This document shows positions 53,122 to 62,094 of a stretch of DNA of 64,000 bases, in pieces. The first letter of the stretch is position 1. Every line of letters begins with the position of its first letter. Source of the DNA: Promethearchaeota archaeon (lineage in GTDB: Archaea; Asgardarchaeota; Lokiarchaeia; Sigyniarchaeales; SOKP01); assembly GCA_016839915.1 (NCBI GenBank), contig JAEOTH010000125.1, positions 1 to 64,000 on the forward strand, read 5' to 3'. The notes below the pieces were generated by a model. It worked only from the letters and a program-made list of their open reading frames with translations. It searched no databases and was not told where the DNA came from. The position numbers were made by a program, and so were the translations under genes.

Positions 53122-53204
53122 TAAATTTAAATAATTAAAAAATAATATTATTTATAAGAATAATTAAAAAATTATGACGTTTACTACCAATTGCAGTAAT
53201 TAAA

Positions 53205-53993
53205 ATGGTTGAACAGAATAGAATTCCAAAATTGTTGGATTTAACACGCAAAATTGCTCAAAATTATTTGGAAAATAATAAAATTAGTCATATAAAACCA
53301 GTAAAAGAAAAAGTTAAAGATCTACTTACTAATCCACTATGGAATGATAAATCAATTTTTCTGTTAAAACAACTAATTGATGAGAAAGATTTATCACAGA
53401 AAGAATTTGATTCTTTATGGAATGATATAGAAGAAATCTTTGATAATTATTATCAAGATTACTTGAAAAAGAAAACCTATATCTTTCAGGGAAAAATCCG
53501 TCAATACGAAAAAAGACTTCTTGATTTTTTTGTAAAAGCAGGGAAGTTAAAAAGTCAAAATTATGTTTTAGCATCAATAATTGGGTGTTTACTTATCCAT
53601 AAATCAACCCCTTTAACTCAAGCTCAAATAAAAGAACTTACTGGACTTTCTAAAGGAGGGATATCTACAAATTTAAAATTATTAGAAATGACTCCAATAA
53701 TTAAAAAAGAATTGATTAAAGGGTCAAGAAAATATTCATATTCATTTGGTGGTGACTTATCAGAGATTGCATCAAACACAGGGCTTTATAAATATGAGAC
53801 TAATGAGATTGTGAAAAATTTCTTAAATGCAAAAGCTTTAGAATTAGAAAATTTCAAAGATAAAAATGGATATAAAATCTTGTCTCAAAGAATTAAAGAT
53901 ATCAATGATAATTTTTTGATGATTCATCGTAAATTAATTAAATTTATTATCGAATCTGATTTTATTAAATCTCTTGAGGGTTATGATTCATGA
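53205..53993 (+). CDS. GbsR/MarR-like winged-helix regulator (first of an overlapping pair)
   Basis: A 262-aa protein. A helical N-terminus (1 to about 105) precedes a winged helix (about 118-175): STPLTQAQIKELTGLSKGGI followed by STNLKLLEMTPIIKKELIK. A dimerisation helix region follows. It is similar to the N-terminal half of the 359-aa protein at 62.1 kb (shared pattern QYEKRLLDFF / KYEDKLVEFL and L-T-G-x-S-x-G-x-I-S-T). Its end overlaps the next gene by 4 nt. It likely represses or activates the divergent ABC exporter. Confidence 0.78.
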   Translation: MVEQNRIPKLLDLTRKIAQNYLENNKISHIKPVKEKVKDLLTNPLWNDKSIFLLKQLIDEKDLSQKEFDSLWNDIEEIFDNYYQDYLKKKTYIFQGKIRQYEKRLLDFFVKAGKLKSQNYVLASIIGCLLIHKSTPLTQAQIKELTGLSKGGISTNLKLLEMTPIIKKELIKGSRKYSYSFGGDLSEIASNTGLYKYETNEIVKNFLNAKALELENFKDKNGYKILSQRIKDINDNFLMIHRKLIKFIIESDFIKSLEGYDS

Positions 53994-54499
53994 GTGATGT
54001 AGAACCATTTGATCTCGAAATCAAAAAAATTGAAGGAGAAATAGTTGATTTTTTACTTAGTAACCCTCTTTTCGCCCTCGAAAAATCCATAATTTCCACA
54101 ATAAAAGCATACTTCATTACAAGAAAAAATTTAACACAGGACATGATTCATAAATTAACAGGTTTTTCAAGAGGAAAAATTTCACAAGAGTTAAAAAACT
54201 TAGTAGAAATGAGTTTTATAGAAAAGACTAATATATCTAGTATGGGAGAAATTACCTATTCAATGAAGTCTGCTACAAAAGCTTTTCTTATTAACTTTTT
54301 GAATGCTCAAAAAGATATTTACGAATTTTATAATGAAATTAATGATTTAAAAACCGAAATGGAAGCAGAAAGAAGTGAATTAGAAAGTCTTTATGGATAT
54401 AAGGATCTTTATGATATTATTTCATTATTTACTATCTCATTACCGTTAACTTCTGAAATTATTAAAATATTAGAAAAAGAATTAATAGATCTAACATAA
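53990..54499 (+). CDS. GbsR/MarR-like winged-helix regulator (second of the pair)
   Basis: A 169-aa winged-helix protein. The DNA-binding segment is TRKNLTQDMIHKLTGFSRGK followed by ISQELKNLVEMSFIEKTNIS. It matches the C-terminal half of the 359-aa regulator at 62.1 kb, with the same layout of SNPLFALEKSIISTIKAYFI against ASPMFSSRDPMFIRIFGYFI. The start overlaps the first gene by 4 nt (ATGA), so the two chains are co-translated and probably form a heteromer equivalent to the fused protein. Confidence 0.78.
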   Translation: MSDVEPFDLEIKKIEGEIVDFLLSNPLFALEKSIISTIKAYFITRKNLTQDMIHKLTGFSRGKISQELKNLVEMSFIEKTNISSMGEITYSMKSATKAFLINFLNAQKDIYEFYNEINDLKTEMEAERSELESLYGYKDLYDIISLFTISLPLTSEIIKILEKELIDLT

Positions 54500-54570
54500 A
54501 GTGGTAAGACCTGAATAGTTTTTAATCTAGGATATCCTTCCTATTAAAAATAAACAAATTACCTAATATT

Positions 54571-55251
54571 CTACCAAATAAGTGGAATTAATTTTTTCTT
54601 AGTTTTTTGAGCATATTCCTTATATCCGTCAAGTTCTTCATGGAGCATTCTATCTTCTAACATAGTGCGGATTATCAATCCAATAACTCCGAGTGCAGTA
54701 GGTATAAGTGAATAGAGAGAACCGAGCGCTAAACAATAAAAAACTATGAATAGAGTGAATCCTAAATACATAGGGTGACGTACAACTCTATAGGGTCCAG
54801 TTGTGATAACTGTATGTCCTCGTTCTTCTTGAATTTCTACTGCTTTTGATAAATATGTGTTTTCTTTCATAACTAAAAAGATAATTATTAATCCAAGAGA
54901 AAGTATGATAAAACCAATAATCTCAACCCAGAATGGAACGAATGACCAACTATACTTACGTTCAAATCCAGGAATGATGAATGTTGGTAAAAATCCGAAT
55001 CCCATTAATATCATGACAGCTTTATCCCATTTTTCTCTGAATTTGGGCTTAGACCTTTGTTGAAGTAATTCAGGGTCGTGCTTACTAAAATATAAAACTA
55101 CCACGGTGAAAAAGATTGTGAAAATAATTAGATAAATCCACGCTTCAAGCCATAAAAAGGTTCCAGCAGGAATAAATAATCCTACCCCAAGGAAAACAGT
55201 AACTATATAAACAGCAACTAATAATGTTGGTTTAGATATTTTTTTAGCCAT
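54571..55251 (-). CDS. ICMT/PEMT-like membrane methyltransferase
   Basis: A 226-aa protein with about five membrane helices. The C-terminal S-adenosylmethionine motif GPYRVVRHPMYLGFTLFIVF and LEDRMLHEELDGYKEYAQKT matches isoprenylcysteine carboxyl methyltransferase and phospholipid methyltransferase families. In eukaryotes ICMT methylates prenylated Ras proteins. Archaeal and bacterial members often act on small lipids or isoprenoids. No CaaX protein is seen in the window, so protein prenylation cannot be claimed. Confidence 0.85.
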   Translation of the reverse strand: MAKKISKPTLLVAVYIVTVFLGVGLFIPAGTFLWLEAWIYLIIFTIFFTVVVLYFSKHDPELLQQRSKPKFREKWDKAVMILMGFGFLPTFIIPGFERKYSWSFVPFWVEIIGFIILSLGLIIIFLVMKENTYLSKAVEIQEERGHTVITTGPYRVVRHPMYLGFTLFIVFYCLALGSLYSLIPTALGVIGLIIRTMLEDRMLHEELDGYKEYAQKTKKKLIPLIW

Positions 55252-55464
55252 AGATAAAACTAGTTCTTATTACATTTAATAGTGTTAGTCTTTTTTAAAA
55301 AAACTAGTCAGGTTTTAATAGAGTTAGAACAATTTTAGTGCAGACTAAAAATTTGAAATCACTTATTTTTTGAAGTCTAATTTTTTTTTCTTTTTTTAGA
55401 AATTCTGTTATTCTTTTAAATTTCAGAAGTCAAAAAGTATAAAAAAAGAAATAAAAAAATGTTA

Positions 55465-56880
55465 TTATTCCGCTTCTATAGCGTTTATTAAGATTTGATG
55501 AGCTTTATCTCTGATTTTTATGATTTTTTCTGAAGATATTGATTCTTCCATGTGATTCAAAGTTATGCTTAGACTACCTCTATGTGTAACCACACCTAGA
55601 ACTAACTCGGTATAAGGAGAACATGAAGGCATCAAAATCAGATTCTTCAAAATTAATTCTCCATATTTTTCTGGAAAACCCGTCCTTCCAAGATTAGTCA
55701 TTATTTGGGCCATTGCGAATCCCTTCGAAAGTTTTTTCTTGATCATTTTATTTACTATATTTTTTTTGTCTGAGATAAATTCTTGAATTTTATCATAACT
55801 TTTTGATGTTGGAGGTATGAGGGGACCAAAAGCAGCGAAGATTTGAGCTTCAATTAATGTTGAGTTTAGTGCAAAAGCGTTTAGAGTACCTACTAATGTT
55901 TTTTTTCTTATTTCATTAGGTGTTACTTTTGTGTGAAATTTTTTAGCCATCTCCCAGAAATTGTCTTTATTGGAATATTTAAATTTTAGCTGTATTCCTC
56001 CCGCAAAAAAACCAAATTGTTCACCTACAGGGTTCTGGAGAAAATCTCTTAAATTCACAGCAAATGAGATATTCTGTAAATATTTTGGAAATTTAGAAGT
56101 TAATTGATTTTGAGCAATATTAAAAGAAATCATTAATGCTGTATTTACAGTCACCCCATATTTACGGCAAGCCATAATTAACGCCTCTGTTTGTTCCTTG
56201 GGAAGCTCATAAAAGTGTGCTTTATAAGTATAATTGTCCCAATAAACATTATGTAGAGCATAAAAATCACCATAGTCAAAAAGCAGTTCATTTTTTTCCC
56301 ATTTCTTGTTGATTGTCTTACCGAAAATTCGCATCGCCAAACTTGGTTTAATGTCAGAAGGTATATTATCTTCGTTAACCAATGGAGCAGGAGGCAATAT
56401 TTCAACTTCTTTCATAGGATCTCCTAAATACACCATTATATCTCTTGCTAAGTATGCCAAGGACATACCGTCACAAATTGTATGTTGACAAAAGATAATT
56501 AAATCTGAAATTTCAGTTGAATGAAGTAATACGAACCTAATTAGGGGCCCTTGTTCCATCTTAAAGGAGATTTTATGTTGTTGAATTATTTCATCCCTCC
56601 ATTGGTCATCCGAGTTACGATTGATAACTTTTAAGGGAATTAATAAATTTTTAGTTGCCACAAGATAGAGATCCTTTTCCTCATGTTGTAAGTGAGCATT
56701 AAGTATAGGATGACGTAGTTGCATTTTTTTTATAACCTCTTTCAAATGATCAATAGAAATATTACCAAGAATAGTTGCTATCATTGATATATTCGAATTT
56801 GGTACTTTTGAGTGCACACGCTCTCTTTGATTTAATTTCTTTTTGAAATATGTATTATTAAATTCAATCTGTTCTAACAT
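55465..56880 (-). CDS. Condensation-domain-like acyltransferase (HxxxDG)
   Basis: A 471-aa protein of the chloramphenicol-acetyltransferase-like superfamily. The catalytic motif HTICDGMSLAYL is at about 138-149, preceded by MQLRHPILNAHL (a typical start motif). A second motif near residue 300 reads AVNLRDFLQNPVGEQFGFFA. This layout resembles non-ribosomal condensation domains, alcohol acetyltransferases and wax-ester/papA-type enzymes. No NRPS or PKS genes are near. It probably makes an acyl ester or amide. It is divergent from a TetR regulator with a palindromic operator between them. Confidence 0.8.
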   Translation of the reverse strand: MLEQIEFNNTYFKKKLNQRERVHSKVPNSNISMIATILGNISIDHLKEVIKKMQLRHPILNAHLQHEEKDLYLVATKNLLIPLKVINRNSDDQWRDEIIQQHKISFKMEQGPLIRFVLLHSTEISDLIIFCQHTICDGMSLAYLARDIMVYLGDPMKEVEILPPAPLVNEDNIPSDIKPSLAMRIFGKTINKKWEKNELLFDYGDFYALHNVYWDNYTYKAHFYELPKEQTEALIMACRKYGVTVNTALMISFNIAQNQLTSKFPKYLQNISFAVNLRDFLQNPVGEQFGFFAGGIQLKFKYSNKDNFWEMAKKFHTKVTPNEIRKKTLVGTLNAFALNSTLIEAQIFAAFGPLIPPTSKSYDKIQEFISDKKNIVNKMIKKKLSKGFAMAQIMTNLGRTGFPEKYGELILKNLILMPSCSPYTELVLGVVTHRGSLSITLNHMEESISSEKIIKIRDKAHQILINAIEAE

Positions 56881-56901
56881 TTTTTAAGACCTAAAAATTT
56901 A

Positions 56902-56939
56902 CATTATTGTTAAAGTGAGGTTTGCTCACTTTCAATAAT
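56902..56939. promoter_or_regulatory. Palindromic operator between acyltransferase and TetR genes
   Basis: A perfect 8-bp inverted repeat AAAGTGAG-GTTTG-CTCACTTT (56912-56932) lies in the 129-nt divergent gap. It extends imperfectly to ATTATTG on the left and CAATAAT on the right. The size and position fit a TetR-dimer operator controlling both genes. Confidence 0.7.
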
Positions 56940-57009
56940 TGTATATAACCAGAATATTTAAATGTTTTTGTGATTAATATTTAAATAAAAGTGAATAGTT
57001 TGCACAATT

Positions 57010-57585
57010 ATGTCTTCTCATAGAAAACGTTACGCGAGAGATAAGGATGAAAGGATTACCCAAGTTGTAAGAATCTCGCAAGAAATAATTGAAAATGAGG
57101 ATTATGATAATCTTTCAATGAATGTATTGCATAAACGTACAAAGATTCCTATAGGTACGTTATATAAGGATTTCCCTGATGGTAAAGAGGATGTTCTATT
57201 AGAAATATTGAAGGGTTTTAAGAATAAGTTTGATGAAAAATACAAAAAAATCGATGACGACAGTTTAAGAGATTTCTTCTACAATTCTTTAGATATTGGA
57301 CGAAAAAGAAGAAAATTCCTGATTGCGCTTCAGCTTGAAACATTGAGAAATCCAGATAGTTTTATTATGAAAGCAAGAAAATATGCTAATGACATTGACT
57401 TCAATCTATTTAAGCAAGTTATAGAATATATTTGTGGTCATTCAATAGAAAATGAGAAATTATTGGATATGCTAGCTATTTGGAAAGCTGTAATTCGTCA
57501 ACATATAATATTTAGGAATCTTTACGGTTCTGATGAAAAATTCATGAATCTGATTATTAAAATAATGAGAGGGTTAGGATCCTAA
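57010..57585 (+). CDS. TetR/AcrR-family transcriptional regulator
   Basis: A 191-aa regulator. The N-terminal helix-turn-helix lies at about 10-55: ITQVVRISQEIIENEDYDNL followed by SMNVLHKRTKIPIGTLYKDF. The remainder is a helical ligand-binding/dimerisation domain. The TetR fingerprint G-T-L-Y-x-x-F is intact. It is divergent from the HxxxDG acyltransferase and most likely autoregulates through the palindrome between them. The ligand is unknown, possibly an acyl compound. Confidence 0.87.
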   Translation: MSSHRKRYARDKDERITQVVRISQEIIENEDYDNLSMNVLHKRTKIPIGTLYKDFPDGKEDVLLEILKGFKNKFDEKYKKIDDDSLRDFFYNSLDIGRKRRKFLIALQLETLRNPDSFIMKARKYANDIDFNLFKQVIEYICGHSIENEKLLDMLAIWKAVIRQHIIFRNLYGSDEKFMNLIIKIMRGLGS

Positions 57586-57862
57586 GATAACAAGGAATTT
57601 CAATTCTTTAGAATTAAAATCTAAGATTTAAATATCTGGTTTTAATAGAGCTAAAAAAATTTTAGTCATCATCTTAACAAAGTCTTCTTCGCAAATTTTT
57701 CTTTTATTTTTTTGATTGTGGACACAGAAATTTTTAGTTCGTGAGATGCTTACGACTATTTTTAAAATATATATTTTATTTATATTATAATCATTTTTAT
57801 TATACTACTTAGATGTAAATATAAATAATTATTTTTTTTAGTTTAAAGGATTAAGTGGAAAA

Positions 57863-59167
57863 ATGGGAACCGAAACAGAGCTTAATATTGATAATATTAT
57901 TCCATACTTGATAGAAAGAAGTAACAGGAAGATTGGTTTATTTTCTATTAATTATGTCTTAATTAATTGCACAATTAAAGAATTACTAGAATTTATTCGG
58001 GATTATGGGATATTACTTCCTGATAAACCATTTATCTCTAGATTTGAATATATAAAATATATTGTTCTACGTTTAACTAGTATTTACAACACAACTGATT
58101 GGCAAAAGAAATTTGCTGATCCTCTAGAATATTGTGGACATGCGATGATTAATTCCAAAACGTTCAGAAAGTATATATATCATTTAGATTTTATAGCAAA
58201 ACAAGATTTAATTGAGATTTTTGCAGATCATTGTGCTGATCTTGAAATAACAGTCCATAATACAACCATAGATTCTATTACACCTAAAATGGATATGTTT
58301 TTAACTGAAAAAAAGTCAAAAATAAAAACTAGTGCTGTTTTTGTTATGAATGGGATCAACATTGATACCCAGTCGTATGGAGAAATAAAAAAATCAATAG
58401 ATAAAGCTTCAAAAGTTGCTAGCTGGAAGATTTTTGTAACAACACCAATCGGTGTGCTTAAAATTGGTTTAAAAAATCTAATTTTGGATATGCGAAAATT
58501 AAATTGCTGGGTCTACGTGGTTGATCCATCAAGAAAAATAGTCTATGGAGTAATAAAAGGTAGAAAAAACGAAGACTATGATCCTGAAATTAGGAATGCA
58601 TTTATAAAAAAACTTCCAAGAGAACCTATGAGAGCACCATCCCAAGTTATTAAGTTATCAGATTATTATTTTGATGAGCAAAATTCATTTGATTCAATTA
58701 ATTTTAGACTCTTTGATATTTATAATGATTTAGAGCATAATAAATTAATGCTTAAGGAAGGCAGAACCCCAAAATATTCAGAAATATTCAGAGATTTAAT
58801 AATAATGGAAAAAACATCTGGAACACCGATTATAAATTATGCTAGTGATAACTTCAAGGAACAAGCTTTAGTATCAGGTTTTCTATCTGCAATGGATTCC
58901 TTTGTTTCTCAAATTGGAGGTTCAAAAATGGAAGAAATTAGTTATAAAGGATTCTATATTCAAGCCTCTTATGGTAAAGATATAGAATTAGTCTGTTTTC
59001 TTTTTAAACCTTCGGATTCAAGTTTTAAAGAAAGGCTTAATTATCTTACTAATCTTTTAGAAACACATTACCAAGAAGAAATTCAATTATTTAAAAAAAC
59101 TAGTGATGCTAATTTATTTAATGAAGAAGAAATTTTCTCTATTACAAAAGAAATCCTTGATATCTAG
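57863..59167 (+). CDS. Protein with C-terminal longin-like domain
   Basis: A 434-aa soluble protein. Residues about 1-150 are helical (ITIIPYLIERSN-type start, FRKYIYHLDFIAKQDLIEIF). The middle (about 165-260) is alpha/beta. The last 100 residues (ALVSGFLSAMDSFVSQIGGS, then KGFYIQASYGKDIELVCFLF) match the longin-like pattern also seen at 37.0 kb. I do not recognise the N-terminal part. The gene stands alone between a TetR gene and a converging nitrilase. The 277-nt upstream gap is A/T-rich with no clear operator. Confidence 0.55.
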   Translation: MGTETELNIDNIIPYLIERSNRKIGLFSINYVLINCTIKELLEFIRDYGILLPDKPFISRFEYIKYIVLRLTSIYNTTDWQKKFADPLEYCGHAMINSKTFRKYIYHLDFIAKQDLIEIFADHCADLEITVHNTTIDSITPKMDMFLTEKKSKIKTSAVFVMNGINIDTQSYGEIKKSIDKASKVASWKIFVTTPIGVLKIGLKNLILDMRKLNCWVYVVDPSRKIVYGVIKGRKNEDYDPEIRNAFIKKLPREPMRAPSQVIKLSDYYFDEQNSFDSINFRLFDIYNDLEHNKLMLKEGRTPKYSEIFRDLIIMEKTSGTPIINYASDNFKEQALVSGFLSAMDSFVSQIGGSKMEEISYKGFYIQASYGKDIELVCFLFKPSDSSFKERLNYLTNLLETHYQEEIQLFKKTSDANLFNEEEIFSITKEILDI

Positions 59168-59220
59168 ATTTTTTTCAAATAAATTAAAATGATTATTCCA
59201 TATATCTTTTTAAATTTCTT

Positions 59221-60123
59221 CTAAGGTTTGTTGAAAATATCAAACCGAGAATAATGGCCACTAATATCTAAATTCTGGCGTTCTTGGATTGCTAATAAAG
59301 GATCTATATCAGCATAAATGATTCCTTCCTTATCTATTAATGGCCCGGCAATAGTTTTACCTGTTGGATCAACTATCATTGAACCACCATTTTGCCAACT
59401 TTTAGTACGACTCTCCATAATCTCTTTCATTGGGAAATCAGTTTCACTCAAATGAGAAAAATCAGTTGACCGGAGTAGCCCTGAAGTTGATACTGCCCAT
59501 GATCTACCTTCAAGGGCTATAAAACGGGTAATGTCTTGAGTTGTACTCAAACTTCCAGGCCATACAGCAACATGAAGGATTTCTTCTTGAAGATGTAAAG
59601 TCGCACGAGCTAAAGGAAGCCAATTTTCCCAACAGTTCAAACCTCCTACTTTGATATTTTTCAGATCGTAAGTTTTTAGGCCCAATCTATCACCATCAGC
59701 CCAAACTAGCCTTTCTTCATAAGTTGGTTTAATTTTGCGATGACGACCCAGTATCTCACCATCTTGACCAATTGTTAATAGCGTACAGTATATTGAACCC
59801 CCAAACTTTTCAGCAATTCCACCCATCATCATAATCTTGAGTTTTTTAGCTAAAGATCTCATTTCTATGATAATATCACTATTATCTAATTTTATAGCCT
59901 CCTGCCAATACTTTGCATAAACTTTCTTCTGTTGGGGATCATTAAACCTAGCACCTCCTGAAGGTGAAACCCATTGGGGATAACCTGGAATTAAGGTTTC
60001 ACCCCAAGTAACTAGATCAACATCATTAGATTTTGCGTCTACAATCTTATCAACTAACTTTTTCCATGTTTTTTGAGCATCAAGAAAAATAGGAGCAATT
60101 TGAATGCTCGCAATTCGAATCAT
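59221..60123 (-). CDS. Nitrilase-family carbon-nitrogen hydrolase
   Basis: A 300-aa enzyme of the nitrilase superfamily. The catalytic triad is visible: Glu in WGETLIPGYPQW (about 41-52), Lys in RHRKIKPTYEERLVWADGD (about 130), and Cys in GGLNCWENWLPLAR (about 164). The E-x-L-I-P-G-Y-P and C-W-E-N signatures point to the true nitrilase/cyanide hydratase branch, which converts nitriles to acids or amides. It is likely cytoplasmic and monocistronic. Confidence 0.9.
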   Translation of the reverse strand: MIRIASIQIAPIFLDAQKTWKKLVDKIVDAKSNDVDLVTWGETLIPGYPQWVSPSGGARFNDPQQKKVYAKYWQEAIKLDNSDIIIEMRSLAKKLKIMMMGGIAEKFGGSIYCTLLTIGQDGEILGRHRKIKPTYEERLVWADGDRLGLKTYDLKNIKVGGLNCWENWLPLARATLHLQEEILHVAVWPGSLSTTQDITRFIALEGRSWAVSTSGLLRSTDFSHLSETDFPMKEIMESRTKSWQNGGSMIVDPTGKTIAGPLIDKEGIIYADIDPLLAIQERQNLDISGHYSRFDIFNKP

Positions 60124-60206
60124 AACTAAATATAATGGAAAAAAAGTAAAAAGGTTTTCATCAAAAAGTTACTTTTTTTTATAATCTGAAAGAATTAACT
60201 TCTCTA

Positions 60207-61952
60207 TTATAGAATAAGATTAACCCCTATTGCATTTGAAAGCACAGTAGCAAAGAATATTTGAATAATGGTAAAAGAAATTATAACAACAGGATAAAAT
60301 GATTTTATATATTGCAAGATTTTAGTATTTTGTAGAATTACCATTAGGAAAATTATGTACATAAATAAAACACTTGGAAAATGAGATATTTTCATTGTTA
60401 ATAACATCAAAATTATCATTATTATCATAGTTGCCAATATCAAAACTCTATTCTTGGAATTTTCTGCTTTTAAATAATTTAATTGTGGATAAATAACTTT
60501 TCGAAGTAAAATCTCAATTGATAAGAAGACAGGAAAAGCTAAATATCCTAAAGTAAAATGGACTACAAAATTGGATGGCCATATGAAACCAAACGGGTAA
60601 TAAAAAGAAAAAATCATGTAAATTCCTATGAAATACACTGTACATATTATTGTAAACACAATATATTTTAGCTTAAATTGAGAAGTTATTAACTCCTTTA
60701 TTCTTAGTTTACTCCGTTCATGTTTATGTTTCTTCAAGTAAACTAGTAATCTTAATACCGCATAAAAGAAGATTATGTTTAATGAACCATAAAGTATACC
60801 TTTTATGCTAAAAATCCTCTCAAATACTAGCCAATTCAATGAAAAAGAACCGACATAGAGAATTATTTTTAAAATTTGTTTTCGCTTAGTTGAAGTAGTC
60901 AACGATGTTTTATGGAGGAGCGAATCAATTTCCTTAGACTTATACGATTTTCTAAAAAATATTCGACTGGATACTGAAATCAGTGATATGATGATTATGA
61001 ATAATAAAATTATGTTCAGAAAAATTAATACATAGTTTAAATAAAATGTGATAATAACGGGTCCATTTATAGTCATAGATTTAAAAAAGTGGTTCTCAAA
61101 CCAATTAATTGAGTCGATAAGAACTATGTCTGAAAATAACTGATGCCCTCCACCTAATAGTGGTCCTCTTAATGGAATAACAGTACAATTTGTTAACTCT
61201 TGTGCTTTCAAAGCATTTTCTGTAAAATCTAATACTTCATCTTCAACATGCATTATTATTAGTAAATTATGAGTATTTTCTTCATTCAACAAATTTACAG
61301 GAAGATAATCAATAAAATCTGGCTCGTTTATACCTATAATTGCTGGATCGAAGTTAACTGCTGGAGCTAATGCCACTGTCGCTATAAAACGTGGATCTAA
61401 AGCTTGATTCAAAAGTACGACCATTCCTCCAAGTGAATGACCTATTAATCCAATCTGGGATGTATTTATGTTCAAATAAAAAGGTAAAGTTTCCAATTTG
61501 TCTAAAAGTCTTGAACAATCTTGAGCTAATGCCGGAATACCTGTTATAGGATCTATATTAGTAATTTTTCCACTGCTTTCACCATGACCTTGATAATCCA
61601 ATGAAGCAACGTAAAAACCCCTTTTAGTAAATTCAATCGGAATTCTAAGATCGAAATCTCGTTTTGAAGCAAAACCATGGCAATATATTATTAGTGGCTG
61701 CTTTTCTTGAAATTCTAACGTTTTTGATGGATAATATAAGTTAGCAAAAAGAATTGCCCCAGATGATTCAAATTGGACTCTTTCATATTTAATATAACTT
61801 TGTGCCCTATTGAAATTAAGACAAGTTAAAGTAATGATTAAAATGACAGTGAAAATCAAAATTTTTTTGAGATTCTTATGATCTCTGTGAGTCATTTCAC
61901 TAGCTATAATAAAATCAGCTTCTTCCATAACGGATGATTGATTTTTCTGCAT
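60207..61952 (-). CDS. Membrane alpha/beta hydrolase
   Basis: A 581-aa protein. A membrane helix near residues 30-46 (ILIFTVILIITLTCLNF) precedes an alpha/beta-hydrolase domain (about 55-290). This has the oxyanion/Gly motif YCHGFASKRD, nucleophile elbow GHSLGGMVV and catalytic His in GGGHQLF. The remaining 290 residues contain six or seven membrane helices (for example FYLNYVLIFLNIILLFIIII). Esterase or lipase activity on membrane lipids or cell-surface compounds is plausible. It is divergent from the fused winged-helix regulator. Confidence 0.83.
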   Translation of the reverse strand: MQKNQSSVMEEADFIIASEMTHRDHKNLKKILIFTVILIITLTCLNFNRAQSYIKYERVQFESSGAILFANLYYPSKTLEFQEKQPLIIYCHGFASKRDFDLRIPIEFTKRGFYVASLDYQGHGESSGKITNIDPITGIPALAQDCSRLLDKLETLPFYLNINTSQIGLIGHSLGGMVVLLNQALDPRFIATVALAPAVNFDPAIIGINEPDFIDYLPVNLLNEENTHNLLIIMHVEDEVLDFTENALKAQELTNCTVIPLRGPLLGGGHQLFSDIVLIDSINWFENHFFKSMTINGPVIITFYLNYVLIFLNIILLFIIIISLISVSSRIFFRKSYKSKEIDSLLHKTSLTTSTKRKQILKIILYVGSFSLNWLVFERIFSIKGILYGSLNIIFFYAVLRLLVYLKKHKHERSKLRIKELITSQFKLKYIVFTIICTVYFIGIYMIFSFYYPFGFIWPSNFVVHFTLGYLAFPVFLSIEILLRKVIYPQLNYLKAENSKNRVLILATMIIMIILMLLTMKISHFPSVLFMYIIFLMVILQNTKILQYIKSFYPVVIISFTIIQIFFATVLSNAIGVNLIL

Positions 61953-61990
61953 TTTTCACCAAACTTTTTATTTCTTAATTTTCAAATCTT

Positions 61991-62057
61991 GTGAAACTCA
62001 ATAATAGAAAAATTACCTGCATATTTAAATGTTTTTATTTTTCAAAAATTGTGAAAA
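61991..62057. promoter_or_regulatory. Operator half-sites and TATA-like element before the fused regulator
   Basis: The divergent gap holds GTGAAACTCA (61991) and GTGAAAACAT (62051). The second belongs to an imperfect palindrome TTTTCA (62039-62044) / TGAAAA (62052-62057). A TATA-like ATATTTAAAT lies at 62021. The TTGTGAAA core and the GCATATTTAA-x-TGTTT context are shared with the 53.1-kb regulator gap. Confidence 0.5.
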
Positions 62058-62094
62058 CATTTATATATTCATTTATGCTATATTAAATTAAGAA

